Below, piece after piece: positions 8,405-15,493 of a stretch of DNA of 58,703 bases. The position numbers were made by a program, and so were the translations under genes. Position 1 is the stretch's first letter. Each line of letters starts with the position of its first letter. Origin of the DNA: Alphaproteobacteria bacterium (GTDB taxonomy: Bacteria; Pseudomonadota; Alphaproteobacteria; Elsterales; Elsteraceae); the NCBI GenBank assembly GCA_004292755.1, contig RDXE01000045.1, positions 1 to 58,703 on the forward strand, in the 5' to 3' direction. A model generated the notes under the pieces. It searched no databases. It was not told the DNA's origin and saw nothing but the letters and a program-made list of their open reading frames with translations.

Positions 8405-9199
8405 CTAGTGATTGAGGATCTGGCTGAGGAACAGCTTGGTCCGTTCTGAGCGCGGGTTGGCGAAGAACTCAATCGGCTCGTTCATCTCAACGATCTCGCC
8501 GCGGTCCATAAAGATGATCCGGTCGGCGACGGTGCGCGCAAACCCCATCTCGTGGGTGACGCACAGCATGGTCATGCCGTCCTCGGCCAGAGTGATCATC
8601 ACATCCAGCACTTCCTTGATCATCTCTGGGTCGAGCGCCGAGGTCGGCTCATCGAACAGCATGATCTTGGGGTTCATGCACAAGGAACGAGCAATTGCCA
8701 CGCGCTGTTGCTGCCCACCGGACAGCTGGCCCGGGTACTTCTTCGCCTGATCCGGAATGCGCACGCGCTCCAGATAGTGCATCGCAACCTTTTCGGCTTC
8801 CGCCTTCGGCATCTTGCGCACCCAGATTGGCGCCAGCGTGCAGTTCTCCAGCACAGTCAGATGCGGGAACAGGTTGAATGACTGGAACACCATGCCGACT
8901 TCACGGCGGATTTGATCGATGTTCTTGATATCGTTGGTCAACTCGATGTTGTCGACCGTGATCTTGCCGCGTTGATGCTCTTCCAGGCGGTTGATGCAGC
9001 GGATCAAGGTGGATTTGCCCGAGCCTGAGGGACCGCAGATCACGATCCGCTCCCCCTTGTGGACCGACAGGTTGACGTCTTTCAGGACGTGAAACTCACC
9101 GTACCACTTGTGAACCCCCGCCAGATCAATGACCACTTCGGCGCTGGCGATGTCACGCTTGGCCCGACGGGCCGGCTGGGCAACTGCTGCCTCGGACAT
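8405..9199 (-). CDS. aapP: Amino-acid ABC transporter ATP-binding protein (AapP type)
   Basis: This is the ATPase of a polar amino-acid importer, 264 residues. It shows Walker [10 protein letters not shown] at about residues 56-64, a Q-loop [17 protein letters not shown], the signature [15 protein letters not shown], Walker [15 protein letters not shown] and the switch His in VTHEMGFAR. The insertion [15 protein letters not shown] and the C-terminus FLSQILNH are typical of AapP/BztD. The start is the ATG after GGGGAGAGAG; an upstream in-frame extension to 9349 has no homology-like content. Its usual partners aapJ, aapQ and aapM are not adjacent: the next gene upstream is a Fur-family regulator. 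Confidence 0.93.
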   Translation of the reverse strand: MSEAAVAQPARRAKRDIASAEVVIDLAGVHKWYGEFHVLKDVNLSVHKGERIVICGPSGSGKSTLIRCINRLEEHQRGKITVDNIELTNDIKNIDQIRREVGMVFQSFNLFPHLTVLENCTLAPIWVRKMPKAEAEKVAMHYLERVRIPDQAKKYPGQLSGGQQQRVAIARSLCMNPKIMLFDEPTSALDPEMIKEVLDVMITLAEDGMTMLCVTHEMGFARTVADRIIFMDRGEIVEMNEPIEFFANPRSERTKLFLSQILNH

Positions 9200-9398
9200 A
9201 TCACTCTCTCCCCTGCGCTGCCTGCATGAGCGACAGCAACAAAACTGCGAACCCCTGCGGTCGACTGACGCGCCGCCTGATGGTCGCCCCTCGCAAAGCC
9301 CGCGCCAAACCGACGCGGCACTCCCCGCGCCCGTTATGGCAGAACACAACGGTCAGTCCAAGCGTTGGGATCGGGTTGATTGGTCGGGCTCGCTGCCA

Positions 9399-9884
9399 TC
9401 ACCGGCAGGCTTGGCACAGACCCACCAGTTCCACGGTCTGGCTCTCCACGATGAAACCCATCCCCTCGCCTGCCTCCCTGGCACGCGCGGCGATGCCAGC
9501 ATCGGCGATTTCAATCACGGTTTGGCATTTGCGGCAGATCAAGTGTTGGTGAGCATGGGGTTCGCCCGGATGCACACAGCCAACGAAGGCATTCAGCGAG
9601 GCGAGCCGGTGGACCAGCCCTTGCGCCATCAAGAATTCCAGCGCGCGGTAGACCGTTGGTGGGGCCGCGCTATGGCCATCGCCCTTCAGTTTTTCCAGCA
9701 GCGCGTAGGCACCAACAGGGGCATGGCCTTGCCAGACCAGCTCAAGCACGCGGCGGCGCAGCGGCGTCAAGCGCACACCACGAGCCGCACAGACAGCATC
9801 GGCTGATTCCAGAGCAGTCCGAATGCAGTGGCTGTGATCGTGCTGGGGGAAAGGCAGTGTCAAAGGATTGGCGGCAACCGACAT
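9399..9884 (-). CDS. zur: Zur-like Fur-family zinc-responsive repressor
   Basis: The 161-residue Fur-family protein has a winged-helix N-domain ([20 protein letters not shown], then [20 protein letters not shown]). The C-domain carries a structural zinc site of two CxxC pairs (LICRKC at about 117-120 and GLCQAC at 157-160) and a His-rich [13 protein letters not shown] sensor region. This arrangement and the tail are typical of Zur rather than Fur. The start was placed at MSVAANPLT, where the family N-terminus begins, although its ribosome site is weak. It is divergent from hisI with only 27 bp between the starts. Zinc as effector is inferred from family features. Confidence 0.85.
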   Translation of the reverse strand: MSVAANPLTLPFPQHDHSHCIRTALESADAVCAARGVRLTPLRRRVLELVWQGHAPVGAYALLEKLKGDGHSAAPPTVYRALEFLMAQGLVHRLASLNAFVGCVHPGEPHAHQHLICRKCQTVIEIADAGIAARAREAGEGMGFIVESQTVELVGLCQACR

Positions 9885-9911
9885 GCATGCGATAACACCA
9901 CGGGAGGGCCC

Positions 9912-10283
9912 ATGGAGAACACTGAAATCGTGGATGCTGACCGTCTGATTGCCGACGTCCAATTCGACGATCGCGGCCTTGTGCCAGCAATCGCCCAGGA
10001 TCATCAGACCGGTCGCGTCCTGATGATGGCTTGGATGAATGCGGAGTCACTTGCCGAAACAGTGCGCACTGGCCGCGTGGTCTATTGGTCACGCTCCCGC
10101 AAGGCGCTGTGGCGCAAGGGGGATACCTCGGGGCACATCCAGCGGCTGGTCTCGCTGCAGCTCGATTGTGACGGCGATACGCTTTTGTTGCAGGTGGATC
10201 AGACCGGTCCCGCCTGCCACACGGGGCGAACCGCCTGCTTCTTCCGCAGCCCGACCGCCACTGGCTGGGAGATTGTCGACTGA
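9912..10283 (+). CDS. hisI: Phosphoribosyl-AMP cyclohydrolase HisI
   Basis: HisI opens the adenine ring of phosphoribosyl-AMP, the third step of histidine synthesis. The 123-residue monofunctional enzyme shows the family core: [34 protein letters not shown], the Mg/Zn-binding acidic DCDGDTLLL, and the cysteine ligands in [13 protein letters not shown]. There is no fused HisE domain, as usual in alphaproteobacteria. GGGAGG lies just before the ATG, while an upstream in-frame extension to 9828 overlaps the divergent zur gene and is unlikely. No other his genes are nearby. Confidence 0.96.
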   Translation: MENTEIVDADRLIADVQFDDRGLVPAIAQDHQTGRVLMMAWMNAESLAETVRTGRVVYWSRSRKALWRKGDTSGHIQRLVSLQLDCDGDTLLLQVDQTGPACHTGRTACFFRSPTATGWEIVD

Positions 10284-10297
10284 CTGCGGGTCCGCCT

Positions 10298-11470
10298 TTA
10301 TCCACCCGCTGCGGCCAGCCACGCGACGGCTGCCTTGCCCGCGTGGCGACCAGTCGCCCAGCAAGCCGTCAGCAGATAGCCGCCCGTGGGGGCATCCCAG
10401 TCCAGCATCTCCCCACAACAGAACACACCGGGCCGGTCGCTGAGCATCAGATCGGCTGTCAGGGCACTTTGCGGCACGCCGCCGGCACTGGAAATCGCGC
10501 GCTCCAGCGGGCGCATGCCGATGACCGTCAAGGGCAAAGCTTTCAGGTGCCGGGCAACAGCCTCGGCCTCCATCGGCAGCGGGCCCGCCTCACGGGCAAG
10601 CGCAGCACGCACACCTGTGAGGCCCACCGCTTTGCGCAGCCGGTTGGTTGTGCTGTCCCGCGGCGCACTCGCGCGCCAGCGGCTGGCAATCGCCGCGGCG
10701 GTTAGATCGGGCAGCAGGTCGAGCGTGATCGACGCCGGACCAGCGGCAAGCGCCGACCGGATCGCGGCCCCCACGGCATAGACGGCACCCCCTTCCAGTC
10801 CGTTTGCCGTCACCACAGCCTCCCCACGGGCTGTGAGGGGGCCAATGCTCAGAGCCAGGGGTTTGATCGGCTGACCCGCCAGAGCAGCCAGCACCGGTGA
10901 CCACGCCACATCAATCCCAGCGTTGGATGCGACCAGCGGCCGATGCGGCAGCCAGGCCTGCCACCCTCCATCGGAGCCGAGGCGCGGCCAGGACGCCCCA
11001 CCGCAGGCCAGCACCACCACTCGTTCTGGTTGCGCGACACCGTCAATCAGGGCACGCCCGTCGCTCGCGAATCCAGTCCAGCGCTGTCCGGTGCTGATCG
11101 AGACACCCAGGCCCGCCAGCCGCCGCAACCACGCCCGCAACAAGGGAGATGCCTTCAGGCCCACCGGAAACACCCGACCGGAGCTGCCCACGAAGGTGGC
11201 AATACCCAACTCAGCGCACCAGGCACGCAGGGCAGCGGGTGGAAACGCCTCAATCAGCGGCGCAAGCCAACCCGCAGCATCGCCATAGCGGGGGAGAACG
11301 CAGTCCAACGGCTCGGCGTGCGTCAGGTTCAACCCACCCCGCCCTGCCATCAGCAGTTTGCGGCCAACGCTTGGCATACGCTCCACCACCCGCACCGGCA
11401 CCCCTGCCGAGGCGATCACCTCAGCTGCCGCCAGCCCTGCTGGTCCTGCCCCAACCACCAGTACCGCCAT
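10298..11470 (-). CDS. FAD-dependent flavoprotein, HI0933/YhiN family
   Basis: This is an NAD(P)/FAD-dependent oxidoreductase-like protein of 390 residues. It starts with a Rossmann dinucleotide fold VLVVGAGPAGLAAAE, followed by the family motif GRKLLMAGRGGLNLTH. Near the C-terminus it has the second FAD motif GVFCCGEMLDWDAPTGGYLL and ends WATGRHAGKAA. This matches the HI0933/TIGR03862-type flavoproteins, whose physiological reaction is not established. The start has a strong AAGGAGG 7 bases upstream. It converges with hisI, leaving 14 bp, and is divergent from the lyase gene. Confidence 0.9.
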   Translation of the reverse strand: MAVLVVGAGPAGLAAAEVIASAGVPVRVVERMPSVGRKLLMAGRGGLNLTHAEPLDCVLPRYGDAAGWLAPLIEAFPPAALRAWCAELGIATFVGSSGRVFPVGLKASPLLRAWLRRLAGLGVSISTGQRWTGFASDGRALIDGVAQPERVVVLACGGASWPRLGSDGGWQAWLPHRPLVASNAGIDVAWSPVLAALAGQPIKPLALSIGPLTARGEAVVTANGLEGGAVYAVGAAIRSALAAGPASITLDLLPDLTAAAIASRWRASAPRDSTTNRLRKAVGLTGVRAALAREAGPLPMEAEAVARHLKALPLTVIGMRPLERAISSAGGVPQSALTADLMLSDRPGVFCCGEMLDWDAPTGGYLLTACWATGRHAGKAAVAWLAAAGG

Positions 11471-11645
11471 GCAGCCCTCCTTCACGCCGCGACCCTCGTG
11501 GACTGGGCCCCGAACCGCTTCGGTCTTCGGCACCACCCTCAGTCCAGAAGCGAGAGGGTGGCATGCACCAACCGGGCGCGTCCGCTCTCCCGATCCAGCA
11601 CCGCGCCGTGCTATCCCGGCAACGCAGTCCTTGGGGGGAGCCCGA

Positions 11646-12797
11646 ATGCCCTACGATTTCGACACGATCTACGACCGCAGCGCCACCGGCAGCTACAAAT
11701 GGACCAAGTACCCAGCCGATGTGCTGCCCATGTGGGTCGCCGACATGGATTTCCGCGTCGCGCCAGTGATCGAAGCGGCCGTGCGGCGGCGGGCGGATAC
11801 CTTGATCTATGGCTACACCCACCCGCCGATGGCGCTGCGCGAGCAAATCGTCGCCGACATGGCGGAACGCTACGCTTGGCACATCAAGCCCGAGGACATT
11901 TTGTTCATGCCGGGCGTGGTGCCAGGCTTCAACCTCGCCATCGATGCCAATTTAGAATCAGGCGATGGGCTTGCGATCCAGGTGCCCGTCTATCCGCCGA
12001 TTTTCCGCGCGCCGCAGCGCTGGCGGATGACGCCGGTGGAAGATGGCTTCGTCGACAATGGTGGCCCCGGCTGGCAGGTTGATTTCGACAGCTTTGGCCG
12101 CGCCATGGGTCAATCCAAGGCGTTCCTGCTGTCCAATCCGCACAATCCGCTGGGTAAAGTGTTCACCCAGCAGGAACTGGAGGCGATGGCGACCGCTTGC
12201 CTTGCCAATGGTACCTTGATTTTGTCGGACGAGATTCACTGCGACCTGCTGTTCACCGGACAGCGCCATATCCCGATGGCGAGCCTTGCGCCCGAAATCG
12301 CCCAGCGCACGATTACGCTGATGTCGGCTGGCAAGACCTACAACATCGCCGGGCTGAAGGCCTGCTGGCTGATCATCCAGAACCAGGAGCTGCGGACGCG
12401 CATGGCGAACGCCATCGCAGGCGTTGCCGATGGCGTCAATATGTTCGGCCTGGATGCCACGCTGGCTGCGCTGAAGGATGGTGGCGACTGGAAGCAAGCG
12501 CTGATGGTCTATCTGGAGGCCAACCGCGACCATCTGGCGATGCGCGTTGCCCGCGACCTGCCCGGCGTCAGCATGAAGCTGCCCGAAGCCACCTACCTTG
12601 CTTGGCTTGATTGCCGCGCCCTCGGCCTGCAGGAGGAGGCGTATGACTTCTTCCTGCGTGAGGCCAAGGTTGGCATGAACCCCGGCCTGGACTTCGGCCC
12701 GCAGGGTGCCGGTCACGTCCGCCTAAACTTCGGCTGCCCGCGCGCAACGCTGGATCAAGCCCTCGACCGCATGGCTGCGGCGATCCAGCGCCGGTAA
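11646..12797 (+). CDS. PLP-dependent C-S lyase, MalY/PatB family
   Basis: This is a fold-type I aminotransferase-like enzyme of 383 residues. It has the family N-terminus (LPMWVADMDFRVAPVIEAAV) and the substrate loop YGYTHPP. The PLP phosphate region follows (LLSNPHNPLGKVF), with PLP Asp/Tyr in LILSDEIHCDLLF, the Schiff-base Lys about residue 230 in SAGKTYNIAGLK, and the carboxylate Arg in HVRLNFGCPR. Members cleave C-S bonds of cystathionine or cysteine conjugates to pyruvate, ammonia and a thiol. The ATG lies 8 bases after GGGGGAG. It appears monocistronic, ending at a hairpin before the convergent universal stress gene. Confidence 0.92.
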   Translation: MPYDFDTIYDRSATGSYKWTKYPADVLPMWVADMDFRVAPVIEAAVRRRADTLIYGYTHPPMALREQIVADMAERYAWHIKPEDILFMPGVVPGFNLAIDANLESGDGLAIQVPVYPPIFRAPQRWRMTPVEDGFVDNGGPGWQVDFDSFGRAMGQSKAFLLSNPHNPLGKVFTQQELEAMATACLANGTLILSDEIHCDLLFTGQRHIPMASLAPEIAQRTITLMSAGKTYNIAGLKACWLIIQNQELRTRMANAIAGVADGVNMFGLDATLAALKDGGDWKQALMVYLEANRDHLAMRVARDLPGVSMKLPEATYLAWLDCRALGLQEEAYDFFLREAKVGMNPGLDFGPQGAGHVRLNFGCPRATLDQALDRMAAAIQRR

Positions 12798-12815
12798 CCA
12801 CAGCACCAATGGCGG

Positions 12816-12833
12816 CCCGGCACCAGCGCCGGG
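12816..12833. terminator. Bidirectional hairpin between convergent genes
   Basis: CCCGGC-ACCAGC-GCCGGG forms a 6-bp GC stem with a 6-base loop in the 58-bp gap between two convergent genes. No T-tract follows, so it may only stabilise or pause transcripts. Confidence 0.45.
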
Positions 12834-12855
12834 TCGCCAGCGGTCAGCGGCTGAG

Positions 12856-13668
12856 TTAGTGGGCCATGAGAACGGGCACGGTCATGTGGCGCAGCAGATC
12901 GCGCGTTGCCCCGCCCAGGACAAGTTCACGCAAGCGGCTGTGGCCATAGGCACCCATCACGACGAGGTCGGAGCCAAGGTCGGCGATGGTCGACAGCAGC
13001 GTGTCGCCGATGCCTGAATTGTCCGCGACGACACGCTTGGCGACCGCTGGCACGCCATAGCCCTTCAGGTATTCCAGCAACTCCGGCACCCCACCAATGG
13101 GCGCATCGCCCGTGTCGATGGAAATCACCGTCACGCTGTCTGCCTTGGTCAACAGTGGGATCGACTCGCGCACCGCCCGGAAGGCCTCCCGCGTGTCGTT
13201 CCATGCCACCGCGACGGTGCTGCCCAGCGTCGCCTGCAAACCGATGTAGGGAATCGACAACAGCGGCGAGGCGATGCGGAACACCAGTTCATCCGCGATA
13301 CCTTCCCGCGCGAGCGCGGCGTCGGCCTCTGGATTGGCTTGGGCGATGATGGTGAGGTCGACCGCGCGGGACGCACGGGCAATCGCAGCCACTGGGTCGC
13401 CATCAACCACGCTGCACGACCCCTTCAGACCCTGGGTTGCGAACGCCGTCTTGGCCTCCACCACCCGACGCTCAATGGCTGATTGCCAAGCATCAATCAC
13501 CGAGGATGGGACATCGCCGAGGCCGGCCATCGGCATCACCAGCGGCTCGCGGATGTGCAGGCCATGGACCGTGGCATCAAAGGCATGAGCCAGGGTTCCC
13601 GCCGCTGCCAGCACATGGGCCGAGGCCGCGGCATCGATAACATGGGCCAGGATCGAACGGACGGTCAT
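12856..13668 (-). CDS. Tandem universal stress protein (UspA family)
   Basis: The 270-residue protein is about twice the single-domain Usp length and consists of two Usp folds. The first (1-145) begins RSILAHVIDAAASAHVLAAA. The second (about 150-270) carries the ATP-binding pattern G-x2-G-x9-G (GAYGHSRLRELVLGG) and the usual ending LLRHMTVPVLMAH. The first domain lacks an evident nucleotide motif, a common division of labour in tandem Usp proteins. The start has AAGGA 10 bases upstream. It is divergent from an APH-kinase fusion gene, and the two families are often neighbours. A cytosolic stress or persistence role is inferred. Confidence 0.93.
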   Translation of the reverse strand: MTVRSILAHVIDAAASAHVLAAAGTLAHAFDATVHGLHIREPLVMPMAGLGDVPSSVIDAWQSAIERRVVEAKTAFATQGLKGSCSVVDGDPVAAIARASRAVDLTIIAQANPEADAALAREGIADELVFRIASPLLSIPYIGLQATLGSTVAVAWNDTREAFRAVRESIPLLTKADSVTVISIDTGDAPIGGVPELLEYLKGYGVPAVAKRVVADNSGIGDTLLSTIADLGSDLVVMGAYGHSRLRELVLGGATRDLLRHMTVPVLMAH

Positions 13669-13713
13669 GTTCGGTTATCCTTCTCAAAGGGACCACAAAG
13701 GCGCTGATCACAC

Positions 13714-15282
13714 ATGCAGACGAACGACCAATCCCAGGCGCTCGCCTGCCTCGCAGCGGCGGTCGACCCGATGGGTCAGCCCCCGCAGCGCATCGACACC
13801 GTAGGCGCCGTGCTGTTCTGCACACGGCAGCGGGTTTTGAAACTGAAGCGCGCCGTGCGCTACGCGTTCCTGGACCATCTCGGCGTGGATGCGCGCCGGA
13901 CGGCCTGCGTAGCCGAGCTTCATCTGAACCGTCGGACGGCACCAGCACTCTATCGCGGCGTGCGCGCACTTCTGCCATCGGCGAATGGCGCAGTGATGAC
14001 GCCACTTGATCCCACTGGGGACCAGGCCTACCCCGACGCCATCGACTGGGTGGTCGAAATGGCATGGTTTGAGGCGACGTTCGACGAGCTTGCCCTGAGT
14101 GGAACCTTGACCCTGGGGCTGCTGAAAGCCGCTGTCGATCCGATCGCGGCCTTCCACCGGGCCTTGCCGCCAGTGGCCGGTGATGGCGCTGCCGCCGTGG
14201 CACGGGTGGTCGAGATCAATCGCCGTGCGTTCAACGATCTGCCCCCCGGTGCGCTGGACCCAGCAGCAGTCGCGGACCTGCTGGCGACCACCGACCAGAC
14301 CCTCGCAACCGTGCGCACCATCCTTGACCATCGCTGCGACCGCGGCTGGATGCGCCACTGCCATGGCGATTTGCACCTTGGCAATCTGTGCCTGTTCGAC
14401 GGCGAGCCGCTGGCGTTTGATGCTTTGGAGTTTTCTGTCGATCTGGCGACGACAGACGTGCTGTACGACATCGCGTTTCTGGTGATGGACCTGATCCATC
14501 GGGGCATGGCGGAGTATGCCGCGTGGACGCTGAACCGGTGGTGCGATCTGGTACCAACGGGAGGCGATGCGTTTGCGGTTTGGCCGCTGTTCCTCAGCCT
14601 GCGAGCCGCCGTGCGCGCCCATGTTGAAGCGCGGCGCGGCGGTGATCACGCGGTGGCGGCGGAAGACTACCTCACCCTTGCGCGCAAGGCCTTGCAGCCC
14701 CCAACACCGGGACTGGTCGCAGTTGGCGGCTTTTCCGGGACAGGCAAAACCCAACTGGCGTTGCGCCTTGCCCCTGCCCTGACCGGTGCGGGGAGTGCGC
14801 GGCATCTGCGCTCGGACGTGGTGCGCAAGCAACTGGCTGGCGTCAGCCCCGAGACCCGCCTGCCAGCCGACGCCTATCACGCCGCTGCCAGTGCTCAGGT
14901 GTTTGCCACTCTGGCCGACAGCGCGGCCGAGGTGCTTCAGAGTGGCTGGCCCGTGGTGGTTGACGCGGTGTTCGCCCGCGAAGACGAACGCAGCCTGCTG
15001 GAAGGGGTTGCGGCCAAGGCGGGCGTGCCGTTCCACGGCTTGTGGCTGGAGGCCCCCGTCGCACTGCGCCAGGAGCGCTGCGCCACGCGACATCACGATG
15101 CCAGCGACGCCGATGGCGCCGTCACCGCGCGGCAGGAGGGGTATGACCTCGGTACCCTCACTTGGCAGCGCATTGATGCGACGGGCACGCCAGACAGTGT
15201 GCTGACCAACGCTCTGACGGCGCTGGGCCTGCATCTCGTCGGTCCTCCCACGCCCGACTGCTCGCCAAGGCAGGTGTCGTGA
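13714..15282 (+). CDS. Fused aminoglycoside phosphotransferase-like / P-loop kinase protein
   Basis: This two-domain protein of 522 residues belongs to a family annotated as bifunctional aminoglycoside phosphotransferase/ATP-binding protein. The N-terminal domain has a kinase-like catalytic loop HGDLHLGN at about 217-224 and the metal region FDALEFSVDLATTDVLYDIA. The C-terminal domain has a Walker A GGFSGTGKT at about 338-346, followed by LRSDVVRKQLAG, as in gluconate/shikimate-type kinases. The substrate is unknown, and drug resistance should not be assumed. It lies divergent from the universal stress gene with 45 bp between starts. A hairpin follows the stop. Confidence 0.88.
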   Translation: MQTNDQSQALACLAAAVDPMGQPPQRIDTVGAVLFCTRQRVLKLKRAVRYAFLDHLGVDARRTACVAELHLNRRTAPALYRGVRALLPSANGAVMTPLDPTGDQAYPDAIDWVVEMAWFEATFDELALSGTLTLGLLKAAVDPIAAFHRALPPVAGDGAAAVARVVEINRRAFNDLPPGALDPAAVADLLATTDQTLATVRTILDHRCDRGWMRHCHGDLHLGNLCLFDGEPLAFDALEFSVDLATTDVLYDIAFLVMDLIHRGMAEYAAWTLNRWCDLVPTGGDAFAVWPLFLSLRAAVRAHVEARRGGDHAVAAEDYLTLARKALQPPTPGLVAVGGFSGTGKTQLALRLAPALTGAGSARHLRSDVVRKQLAGVSPETRLPADAYHAAASAQVFATLADSAAEVLQSGWPVVVDAVFAREDERSLLEGVAAKAGVPFHGLWLEAPVALRQERCATRHHDASDADGAVTARQEGYDLGTLTWQRIDATGTPDSVLTNALTALGLHLVGPPTPDCSPRQVS

Positions 15283-15312
15283 CATTTTTTCCCCCTGTCC
15301 CGGCATAGCCTA

Positions 15313-15328
15313 GAGGCGGCTGCGCCTC
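15313..15328 (+). terminator. Hairpin downstream of the kinase fusion gene
   Basis: GAGGCG-GCTG-CGCCTC makes a 6-bp GC stem with a tetraloop 30 bases after the stop codon. No T-run follows, so a weak or Rho-assisted terminator is inferred. Confidence 0.4.
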
Positions 15329-15335
15329 GGCGACC

Positions 15336-15349
15336 TTGATCTTGATCAA
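15336..15349 (+). promoter_or_regulatory. Perfect FNR-type anaerobox upstream of the repeat-protein gene
   Basis: TTGAT-CTTG-ATCAA matches the FNR/FnrL consensus TTGAT-N4-ATCAA at all ten fixed positions. It lies about 145 bp before the start of the 878-residue repeat protein, a plausible distance for an activator site with a long leader. An almost identical box (same flanking ATGC) follows that gene. Binding by FnrL or another Crp/Fnr member is inferred. Confidence 0.7.
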
Positions 15350-15493
15350 TGCTGAACCGAAAGAGTGGGATCGGTTGCTTGCAGAGCGGGGTCGTCGGCA
15401 CTACTCTGGCGCTGGAAGAGGCAGAATGCCCTTCGCGCGTCCAGTCCTGGCTGATTGGCGCAGACGACAGTTGACGGAAAAGGACCGCAAGCG

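Noticed and set aside
13714-15282. Aminoglycoside resistance gene
   Set aside because: The APH-like fold with a fused P-loop kinase is a widespread housekeeping-type family beside universal stress genes; nothing in the sequence indicates drug resistance.
13708-15306. Minus-strand open frame of 532 codons opposite the APH-kinase fusion gene
   Set aside because: It is the antisense shadow of a real GC-rich gene that has intact kinase motifs; the shadow has no recognisable domains and no ribosome site.
15350-15493. Possible sigma-54 promoter before the repeat protein (GTGGGATCGGTTGCTTGC)
   Set aside because: The GG and GC elements are 8, 11 or 12 bp apart, not the required 10; the FNR box is a far better regulatory signal.
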